The notes under the pieces were generated by a model that did not search any database, was not told where the DNA came from, and saw only the letters and a program-made list of their open reading frames with translations. A stretch of DNA of 9,025 nt from JAUWQU01 sp964605095 (lineage in GTDB: Bacteria > Planctomycetota > Phycisphaerae > SM23-33). Made by a program: the position numbers and the translations under genes. Of this stretch, positions 1-6,520 are shown piece by piece; the first letter of the stretch is position 1; every line of letters starts with the position of its first letter. The stretch spans positions 1 through 9,025 of the forward strand of contig CAZSBS010000199.1 of NCBI GenBank assembly GCA_964605095.1. Reading direction: 5' to 3'.

Positions 1-1
1 C

Positions 2-1657
2 CCGCCCCCACCGGCCGAGCACGTGCGAAGCGCCCTGTCCGCCGTGGCGTGCCCGGCCGCACGCGGCGAGTCGCTGGTCGACGTGCTGGACGTCCTGGAC
101 GCCCGCGCGATCCGCTACGATCACGTCTTCGTCCTGGGCGTCAGCGAGCGGATGTTCCCGCGCCGGCACAGCGAGAGCTCGCTGGTCGGCGAGGCCGACC
201 GGGCCGCGTGGCGGCGCCGCGGCGTCGTGCTCGACAGCCGAAGCGACCTCAGCGCTCGTGAGATGCTGCTGTTCTACCTGGCGATCACGCGGGCCGATGG
301 CACGCTGACCTTGAGCTATCTGGAGGCCGACACCAACGGCGCCGCCGGCTCGGCCAGCAGCTTTCTGCTGGCACTGGGGGCGTCCGTCGGCGGGCTGGAC
401 AAAATCCCGACCGAGCGGATCGCGCCCGGTCCGCACATCCCCACCGCGGAAAATATCGCCAGCCGGTGCGACGCCCTGTGCGCGGGCCTCGCGGGCCTGC
501 TGGGCAGCGAGCTGCCGCCCGCGCTGCCGGCGCTTGCATGGTCGGCGACTACTGCTACTGCGGCCCTGCGGCGCGCGGCGATGGGAATCTGGGCCTCACA
601 TCAGCGATGGAAGACGGGCCAGTGCAGCCAGTTTGATGGGCGAATCACGGACGCTGCCCTGCTGGATGAGCTTCATAGCCGCTACACCGACCGCCCGATA
701 TTCTCGGCCGGTCGCCTCAACGCCTTCGGCCAGTGCCCGTGGCAGTATTTCGCGAAGTACATTCTCAAGCTCGCCCCTCAGGCAGAGCCCGAGCGGCGGC
801 TCGAGCCGGCCGGGCGGGGCACATTCTGCCACGACGTGCTATTCCGCCTGATGCGGTCGCTGGCGGGCGAGGCCAACAGCCCTGTTCGGCTGGCGGATGT
901 GCCGCCGGAAAAGCTGGAGGCCGCCCTCGACGCGGCAATCGACGCCGAGGCCCGGTTCATCGAGTCGCGACGCCCGCCCTACCCCGTGCTCTGGCAAATC
1001 CAACTGGACCAGATGCGCCGCGATCTGCGGGCGTATCTCCAGGCCGCCGCCGACCCAGGCGCCCTGGACACGCGGGCGCTGCGCTTCGAACTGTCCTTCG
1101 GCGTCGAGCTCGACCCCGATCAGCCGCACGACGACAGCAGCACGCCCGAGCCGGTTACCGTCGCCACCCCCGCCGGCGAGATCCGCCTTTGCGGGCGGCT
1201 CGACCGACTCGACAGCGTCGCCTTCGACGACGTAGCGGGGCTGCTCATCGTCGACTACAAGACAGGTCGGCTGCCGAGCGAGAAGGATGTGATCGAGGGC
1301 CGGAACCTCCAGATGCCGCTCTACGCCGCCGCAGCCGAGGCGCTGCTCGGACAAAAGTGCGTGGGCGGCGCGTTCCACAAAATCGGCTCGGGCACCGGGC
1401 GCTTCGAGCGCTTCTTCGCCGCCATCACCGCCGCTCGCGGCAAGATGCCGTACAAGGTCGACGAAGGCTACGACGCCAAGCTCAATGCCGCAATGGCGAC
1501 CGTCGGGCAGTTCGTCCAGCGGATGGCCCAGGGACAGTTCGACGCCCTGCCGACGCACGATTGCCCCAGCTATTGCCCACTGCGGCAGATATGCCAGTAC
1601 TCGCCCGTCCGCGCCGAGCGGAAGACCCCGCCGGGCAGCAGTAAGGAGGACCGCTGA
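2..1657 (+). CDS. addB: AddB-like subunit of ATP-dependent helicase/nuclease, C-terminal half (5' end outside window)
   Basis: The frame is open from the first base, so the gene starts upstream; 551 residues are visible, against roughly 1100-1200 for a whole AddB. Numbering here is from codon 2-4. Near the start, VFVLGVSERMFP matches the late helicase-like motif of AddB/RecC-type proteins. The C-terminal PD-(D/E)XK nuclease shows H277 (GTFCHD), D401 (GRLDR), D418 and K420 (VDYKTG), and Q437/Y441 (LQMPLY), so the active site looks complete. C245 (GQCPWQYF) together with C521, C525 and C531 near the C-terminus matches the four-cysteine Fe-S staple of AddB and Cas4 nucleases. In known AddAB this subunit cuts one strand and, in some species, recognises Chi. 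The next gene, addA, overlaps the stop by one base, so the two are translationally coupled. GTG at 23 is an internal codon, not a start. Family assignment is firm; the exact subtype (AddB or a related two-nuclease complex) is less so. Confidence 0.9.
   Translation, partial: PPPPAEHVRSALSAVACPAARGESLVDVLDVLDARAIRYDHVFVLGVSERMFPRRHSESSLVGEADRAAWRRRGVVLDSRSDLSAREMLLFYLAITRADGTLTLSYLEADTNGAAGSASSFLLALGASVGGLDKIPTERIAPGPHIPTAENIASRCDALCAGLAGLLGSELPPALPALAWSATTATAALRRAAMGIWASHQRWKTGQCSQFDGRITDAALLDELHSRYTDRPIFSAGRLNAFGQCPWQYFAKYILKLAPQAEPERRLEPAGRGTFCHDVLFRLMRSLAGEANSPVRLADVPPEKLEAALDAAIDAEARFIESRRPPYPVLWQIQLDQMRRDLRAYLQAAADPGALDTRALRFELSFGVELDPDQPHDDSSTPEPVTVATPAGEIRLCGRLDRLDSVAFDDVAGLLIVDYKTGRLPSEKDVIEGRNLQMPLYAAAAEALLGQKCVGGAFHKIGSGTGRFERFFAAITAARGKMPYKVDEGYDAKLNAAMATVGQFVQRMAQGQFDALPTHDCPSYCPLRQICQYSPVRAERKTPPGSSKEDR
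1643..1650 (+). promoter_or_regulatory. Ribosome binding site of addA
   Basis: AAGGAGGA lies inside the last codons of addB, six bases before the ATG at 1657. It is a near-perfect Shine-Dalgarno match and fixes the addA start. The TGATG stop/start overlap at 1655-1659 adds reinitiation as a second route to translation and would keep the two subunits in balance. Confidence 0.85.
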
Positions 1658-4600
1658 TGCCCTCCGACGCCCAACTGACCAAGACGCAGCGGGCCGCCGC
1701 GATCGAGAGCGTCAAGCAGAACGTCGCCCTTCGCTCGGGCGCGGGATGCGGCAAGACGTTCGTGCTGGCGCGGCGGTTCCTCGAGCTGCTCCAGGGCACC
1801 GCAACCTCCGCCGCAAACGCCGACCAGGCCGACGAGGCCCTGTCCAAGTTCGTCGCACTCACGTTCACGAACAAGGCCGCGCTTGAAATGTCCACCCGCG
1901 TGCGGGCCATGATCGACGAGCGGGCCCGCCAGGCCCAGGGCGCGGACCGCGCCCGCCTGCTTGCATGGCTCGACCAGATGCCCGAGGCCCGCATAAGCAC
2001 AATCGACGGCTTCTGCGCGGCCCTGCTGCGCTGCCACGCCGTCGAGGCGGGGATCGACCCCAACTTCGCCGTCTGCGCCGATGATCTGCTGGCGTCGCGC
2101 ATGATCGCCGACGCGTCCGAGCAGGCCGTGCTCGCCGCCGTTGAGGACCAGCGGAAGGGCCTCGGCGAACTGCTGCTGGACATGAGCTTCGACGCCGTCG
2201 TCGGCCTGGTCCGGGAACTCATGGAAAACCGCCTGTCATGCGACCTGCCGGCCCTGTGCGACGGCGAGGCAGTCTATCGGCGATGGCGGGAGATTATCGA
2301 CACGAACCGCCCGAAATGGCTGGCCCCACTGAACAATGACGTGAAAATCCGCGACGAGGTCGATGCCCTCGCCGGCGTCGGCTGCGATGACCCAGCCGAC
2401 AAGCTCGCGGTGTATCGTGACGTGCAACTCGACGCCATCGGCGAGATCCTTGCTAACCTTCCGGCCGCGACGGCGGAGATGTTCGCCAGGCTCTCGGCCA
2501 AGCCCGGCAACATCGGCTCGGCGAAGAACTGGGGTTCCAAGGAAATCGTGATGGATGTCCGCTCGCGGATGAAAGGCCTCGTCGCGGTGGTCGCGGACTA
2601 CGCGGAGTTCTGCGAGGACCTCGGGCCCGACGACGCCCGCGCCGCGGCGGGCCTGGCGACGCTTGCCAGCCTCGCCCTCGATGCAAACGCCATCTACGCC
2701 GCGGATAAGCGATCGCGCGGCCTGCTGGACTTCACGGACCTTCTCGACCACGCAAACCGCCTGCTTTCCGGCAACGCCGAGTTGCGGAAGGCTCTCGGCG
2801 ACGGCATAGAGCAGTTGCTCATCGACGAGTGCCAGGACACCAACCGCTTCCAGCTCGAGACGCTCTCGATGCTCATCGGCGGCGGCACGCCGGAGCTAGC
2901 GCCGCCGGAGGGCAAGCTCTTCGCCGTCGGCGATGCAAAGCAGAGCATCTACCGATTCCGCGGGGCGCAGGTGGAAGTCTTCAGCCAAATGTGCGAGCGG
3001 CTCGGCAAGGGCCGGCAGAAATACCTCGACACATCCTTCCGCACGCACGAGGCGGGCGTGGCGCTAATCAACGAACTGTTCGCGCCGCTAATGGGCGATG
3101 CTTTCGCGCCGACCGACGCGCACCGCAAGACATGCCCGCCCCAGCCATCCGTCGAGTTCATGCTGGCTGCCGGAAACGACGAACACCCAATCGACTGCGC
3201 CGCCGACGCCGCCGAAGCCCAGGCCGCCGCGTGCGCCCAGCGGATTCACGAGATACTCCGCGACGGCGAGAAGCTCGTCTGGGATTCAGCCGCCGAGGCC
3301 TGGCGCCGCGCCCGGGCGGGCGACATCGCGATCCTCTTTGCCCGAATGACCAACAGCCTGCTCTACGAGCGAGCCCTTCAGCAGCGGCGCATCCCGTATT
3401 ACGTCGTGGCCGGGACGGGCTTCTTCCAGCGACAGGAGGTCTTCGACGTCCTGACGGCCCTTGGTGCGGTGGACAACCCGCGCGACGACATCGCTTTCAT
3501 GGGCACGCTTCGCGGCGGCCTCTTCGGCCTGAGCGACAATGCCCTCATGCACATCGCCCAGGCGTGCGAGCCGCCGTACTGGCCGTCGCTGCGGGAACTC
3601 TGCGCCGCGCCGAACGCCGCGCAATGCCTCGCGGATAAGCTGGAGCCCGCCGAGGCCGAGGCGCTGGCCGCCGCGGTGGACCTCATCGGCTCCCTGCATG
3701 AGATAAAGGACGCCCTGCCCATTGACGCCCTGCTCCAGCGACTGCTGGACGCAACCGGCTACGAGGCGACGCTGCTGTCGCAGTTCCAGGGCAAGCGGAT
3801 GCTCAGCAATGTTCGACAGGTCGCCCAGCGCGCCGCCGCCGCTGCCGCCGACCATCTGGCCCTGGCGGACTTCCTGGCCGAGATGCGGCGCCAGATCGCC
3901 GACGAGAGCCGCTACGAGCAGGCCGCCGTCGCCGGCGAGCATGAGGACGTCGTGCGTCTGATGACCATCCACAAGGCAAAGGGCCTGGAGTTTCCCGTGG
4001 TAATAATCCCGGACCTAAACGCCGGACGCCGGGGCCACGGCGGCAAGCTGCTCGTCCGCGACGACTGGGGGCCGACGTTCAATCGCCCCGCCTCGCCCGA
4101 CGACGACGAGGCGGCAGCCAAGCCGCTGAGCTTCCGCCTGGCCGGCAAACTTGAGGACGCCGACAGCAGGGCCGAGGATCTACGCCGACTCTACGTGGCC
4201 GCGACGCGGCACGAGGATCACCTGATATTTATCGGCGCCGATTGGCGAAAGGAGGATGGCAGTCTCATGGCCGCCGACAGCTACCTCGCGAAGATCGACG
4301 GCGTGCTGGACCTGACCGGAGCTATCGGTGGCACCGCCGGCGCGGGAAGCGACGCACGCGGCGAGATCGCCTATGGCGATGGGCGTTTCCGCGCCGTCGT
4401 GCGCCGGCTGACGCCCGCCGCCCCGCCGGACCAGGGCCGCCCAAGCTCGGCCGGGCGAAAGATCCTCGACGCCGCCGCGGATGCCGCCGACCTTGCCGAA
4501 CGAATCATCCGGGCCGCTCGCGGGACCGCGGAACTGCCGCTCGTCGGCCCGCTGCCGGCGACCGTCGGCCAGGTGGCAATCGCCGTAACGGCCCTGAACG

Positions 4601-5388
4601 ACTTCGAGTCATGCCCGATGCTCTATCGCTGGCGGCACGAGCTTCGCCTGCCGCGAAGCTACGAATCGCTCATTCGCGGCGGTGGCAGGGCCGGGCAACA
4701 CGAGCCCTCGGCCCCGGCCGAAGCAGGCTCATCATCGTTCGACGCTGCCACTACCGGCACGCTCTACCACAAGTGCATGGAGTTGCTGGACGTCGAGCAT
4801 CCCCAGGACGCCGGCTTGCTGATCGCCCAGGCGGCCGGGATGCTGGACATCGAGGCCTCGCCCGCACTTGACGGCATGGCGGCGGAATTCTCGGACATCC
4901 TGTCAGTCTTCGCGCGGCACGACCTGGCGGGCGCCCTTGCCTCGGCCAGGCAGGTGCGGCGCGAGTTGGACTTCGTGCTGGACTGCTCGCCTGCCACCAT
5001 TCGCGGGCAGATCGACCTCATCTACCAGGACGCCGCCGGGGCGTGGCACATCGTCGATTACAAGTCCGACCGCGTCGGGCCTGACGAACCTCTCGCCGAG
5101 CATGCCAAACGTTACGAGCTGCAACTGCTGCTGTACGCTAACGCGGCCGGGAGACACCTCGGCGGGCGAGTCGCCGACGCCACGCTGTACTTCCTCCGCA
5201 CGGGCTCGACGTGCGAGATACCGGTTGACGCCGCCGCCCTGGCCGCCGCGACGCACCGGGCAGCGAGCCTCGCAACGGACCTCATCGCCTCGCGCCGCAC
5301 CGGCGTCTTCCAGCGGCAAGCCCACGAACACTGCACCTGGTGCTCATACGCCGGACTGTGCAGCGTAGCACGGGCATCCTGCCCGTGA
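1657..5388 (+). CDS. addA: AddA-like UvrD-family helicase/nuclease subunit
   Basis: Complete at 1243 residues, close to the roughly 1230 of classical AddA. The superfamily 1A helicase motifs appear in order. They are the Q motif (LTKTQ, Q11), Walker A GAGCGKT (28-34), motif Ia (FVALTFTNKAALEM), Walker B IDECQDT (D390, E391), motif III GDAKQSIYRFRGA (425-437), motif IV in a TSFRT form, motif V (MTIHKAKGLEF, from 769) and motif VI YVAATR with the arginine finger R851. The C-terminal PD-(D/E)XK nuclease has H1038, D1120 (GQIDL), D1134 and K1136 (VDYKSD), and Q1156/Y1160 (QLLLY). C986, C1226, C1229 and C1235 (final three C-x2-C-x5-C) resemble the Fe-S staple usually described for AddB. The protein should be the 3'-5' translocating motor that unwinds DNA ends and degrades one strand before RecA loading. 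The last seven residues and the stop lie in a palindromic repeat, so the natural C-terminus may have been replaced, but every recognised motif is upstream of it. Confidence 0.93.
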   Translation: MPSDAQLTKTQRAAAIESVKQNVALRSGAGCGKTFVLARRFLELLQGTATSAANADQADEALSKFVALTFTNKAALEMSTRVRAMIDERARQAQGADRARLLAWLDQMPEARISTIDGFCAALLRCHAVEAGIDPNFAVCADDLLASRMIADASEQAVLAAVEDQRKGLGELLLDMSFDAVVGLVRELMENRLSCDLPALCDGEAVYRRWREIIDTNRPKWLAPLNNDVKIRDEVDALAGVGCDDPADKLAVYRDVQLDAIGEILANLPAATAEMFARLSAKPGNIGSAKNWGSKEIVMDVRSRMKGLVAVVADYAEFCEDLGPDDARAAAGLATLASLALDANAIYAADKRSRGLLDFTDLLDHANRLLSGNAELRKALGDGIEQLLIDECQDTNRFQLETLSMLIGGGTPELAPPEGKLFAVGDAKQSIYRFRGAQVEVFSQMCERLGKGRQKYLDTSFRTHEAGVALINELFAPLMGDAFAPTDAHRKTCPPQPSVEFMLAAGNDEHPIDCAADAAEAQAAACAQRIHEILRDGEKLVWDSAAEAWRRARAGDIAILFARMTNSLLYERALQQRRIPYYVVAGTGFFQRQEVFDVLTALGAVDNPRDDIAFMGTLRGGLFGLSDNALMHIAQACEPPYWPSLRELCAAPNAAQCLADKLEPAEAEALAAAVDLIGSLHEIKDALPIDALLQRLLDATGYEATLLSQFQGKRMLSNVRQVAQRAAAAAADHLALADFLAEMRRQIADESRYEQAAVAGEHEDVVRLMTIHKAKGLEFPVVIIPDLNAGRRGHGGKLLVRDDWGPTFNRPASPDDDEAAAKPLSFRLAGKLEDADSRAEDLRRLYVAATRHEDHLIFIGADWRKEDGSLMAADSYLAKIDGVLDLTGAIGGTAGAGSDARGEIAYGDGRFRAVVRRLTPAAPPDQGRPSSAGRKILDAAADAADLAERIIRAARGTAELPLVGPLPATVGQVAIAVTALNDFESCPMLYRWRHELRLPRSYESLIRGGGRAGQHEPSAPAEAGSSSFDAATTGTLYHKCMELLDVEHPQDAGLLIAQAAGMLDIEASPALDGMAAEFSDILSVFARHDLAGALASARQVRRELDFVLDCSPATIRGQIDLIYQDAAGAWHIVDYKSDRVGPDEPLAEHAKRYELQLLLYANAAGRHLGGRVADATLYFLRTGSTCEIPVDAAALAAATHRAASLATDLIASRRTGVFQRQAHEHCTWCSYAGLCSVARASCP

Positions 5389-5415
5389 GTAGCACGGGCA
5401 TCCTGCCCGTGCTAC
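5365..5415. repeat. Tandem palindromic repeat, two 24-bp units, second one a perfect hairpin
   Basis: The same 23 bases (GTAGCACGGGCA, TCC, TGCCCGTG) occur at 5365-5387 and 5389-5411, a 24-bp period with no mismatch. The second copy continues to CTAC, giving perfect 12-base arms GTAGCACGGGCA (5389-5400) and TGCCCGTGCTAC (5404-5415) around a TCC loop. The first copy has 9-base arms (GCACGGGCA and TGCCCGTGA save its last base). It sits at the 3' end of addA and includes its stop. Units of this type are, from memory, scattered through planctomycete and similar genomes between genes. With convergent genes on either side it could also act as a transcript-end hairpin, although no T-tract follows. 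Confidence 0.85.
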
Positions 5416-5434
5416 CCGTGCCCAAATGCCGGGA

Positions 5435-5475
5435 GCAGGGCCAAGCCCGAAGGGCCCCTGCGGGGATGGCCCTGC
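5435..5475. repeat. Branched palindromic module between the two repeat types
   Basis: Nine-base arms GCAGGGCCA (5435-5443) and TGGCCCTGC (5467-5475) pair perfectly. They enclose two short hairpins, GCCC-GAA-GGGC (5445-5455) and CCC-CTGCG-GGG-like pairing at about 5455-5465. As single-stranded DNA or RNA this would fold as a three-way junction. It shares no arm sequence with the flanking palindromes. The role is unknown; it could be part of a composite repeat element. Confidence 0.6.
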
Positions 5476-5479
5476 GACT

Positions 5480-5502
5480 CATGGCCAGGATGGCCATGCT
5501 AC
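5480..5502. repeat. Second palindrome, diverged relative of the 5365-5415 repeat
   Basis: CATGGCCA (5480-5487) and TGGCCATG (5491-5498) are perfect 8-base arms around a GGA loop, followed by CTAC. The right arm TGGCCATGCTAC has the same layout as TGCCCGTGCTAC in the first repeat and differs at two positions, both matched by compensating changes in the left arm. The loop is the complement of TCC, so this copy is inverted relative to the first. The outer four bases of its left arm (GACT at 5476-5479 in place of GTAG) have decayed. Confidence 0.65.
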
Positions 5503-5526
5503 GGCGCCTCTGCGGCAATCCATTCT

Positions 5527-6504
5527 TCACCGGCTGCGATGGAGGAGCGACATGTCCACGCCCAGGGCCGCAACCGCCGGAGCGATCTGCTCGAGGAAGC
5601 GTTTGCCGTCCGTGTAATACCCGGCCGTGGGGACGAGGCCCGGCACGTGCCGGGCCCACCAGGCGTTGATCAACTCCATGAAAAGCTCGCGGATGTACTT
5701 GCTGACCATCGACGCGAAGGCGACTGGCAGGTGATGCTGGTCGAACTCGACGCCGTAGAAAAGCTCAGCCGTGCGAGGCCCGTCGACGATGCGGTAACCG
5801 CTGACGGTCTCCGACTCCTCGATGACCGTGAAAGAGCAGTTTTCCAGCACGCGCTGGAGCGGGCCAAGGTAATGCATCCGCCCGCCGAGTCGGTCGGCGT
5901 AGATCCTCGCCAGGCCGCCGCCGTCAGCCCACAGCTTGGGCCAGAGGTAGTACAGGAGCCTGCCGTTAATGTCGAACAGGGTAACCGACTTGTTCTGCGT
6001 GGCGGCGACTGTGCGGTTGTACTCGCCGACGAAGATCACCTCGCTTCTCAAGGCGGTCAGGACGAGGGCGGCTTTTTTCATCGCCGAGGCCAGGGCGTTG
6101 CCGGCCAGGGCGATATCGGTGGCGTCGGCGCATCGCGGCAGGCTCAGGTCGGCCCCGGCATACCAGGGGTACTGGTCCACGTGCTCGATCGCCCGCGGCG
6201 CGACGACCTTGAGCAGCGCCCTCAGCGACGCCGGCCTGACGCCGCGAGTGGCCAACATCGTCAGTACCCCGCGCTCAAGTGGCTCCAGGGCGTTGTCGCC
6301 GCCGCGATGGAAAACCTTCTTGCTGTCGGCGATCACCACCGCCTGCTTGCGCCGCGAGCGGCTCTTCGTCACGGCCGGGGCGAGCAGCTTCCACATGTCG
6401 GCTGAGATATGGCTCTCAGGCAGCGAGACGGCAGCCGTCGAGACCACCAGCGGCCCCAGCAGCGGGCCAAACCCAGCCTCGTCTATCCCGGCGACAACGG
6501 ACAC
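5527..6504 (-). CDS. Divergent, enlarged RNase HII-like protein
   Basis: The 325-residue product opens with GIDEAGFGPLLGPLVV (D8, E9), a clear match to the RNase HII signature GIDEAGRGPLAGPVV. Further motifs follow in order: DSKK (60-63), YADRLGGR (D204, the place of the third catalytic acid) and ASMVSKYIRE (E273 where RNase HII normally has D). Near the C-terminus is GYYTDGK, resembling GYxTxxH. RNase HII cleaves RNA in RNA-DNA hybrids and removes misincorporated ribonucleotides in the cytoplasm. Typical bacterial enzymes are about 200 residues, so this one carries roughly 100 extra residues between DSKK and D204, and the signature arginine is replaced by phenylalanine. The GTG at 6504 is preferred because it puts the signature at residue 6, has GAGGA about seven bases upstream and lies 16 bases after the preceding stop. 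An ATG at 6558 would overlap that gene and add a basic tail. RNase H fold is well supported; true RNase HII activity is not. Confidence 0.75.
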   Translation of the reverse strand: MSVVAGIDEAGFGPLLGPLVVSTAAVSLPESHISADMWKLLAPAVTKSRSRRKQAVVIADSKKVFHRGGDNALEPLERGVLTMLATRGVRPASLRALLKVVAPRAIEHVDQYPWYAGADLSLPRCADATDIALAGNALASAMKKAALVLTALRSEVIFVGEYNRTVAATQNKSVTLFDINGRLLYYLWPKLWADGGGLARIYADRLGGRMHYLGPLQRVLENCSFTVIEESETVSGYRIVDGPRTAELFYGVEFDQHHLPVAFASMVSKYIRELFMELINAWWARHVPGLVPTAGYYTDGKRFLEQIAPAVAALGVDMSLLHRSR

Positions 6505-6520
6505 GATCTGTTCCTCATAT

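Noticed and set aside
733..1644. 303-codon arginine-rich frame inside addB
   Set aside because: Its composition is extremely rich in Arg, Ala, Pro and Gly, and it sits in another frame of a gene with intact nuclease motifs.
5365..5412. Possible CRISPR array
   Set aside because: There are only two units, directly abutting with no spacer, and the unit is a near-complete palindrome; no cas gene is nearby.
5389..5415. Classical rho-independent terminator
   Set aside because: The hairpin is strong but no T-run follows on either strand, so a terminator cannot be claimed, although it may still mark transcript ends.
5340..5669. 109-codon frame translating the repeats as STGILPV units
   Set aside because: The apparent protein repeat is only the palindromic DNA repeat read in frame; it overlaps addA and the opposite gene and has no ribosome site.
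5539..6405. 288-codon open frame on the + strand
   Set aside because: It is the antisense image of the RNase HII-like gene, whose motifs are clearly in the minus frame.
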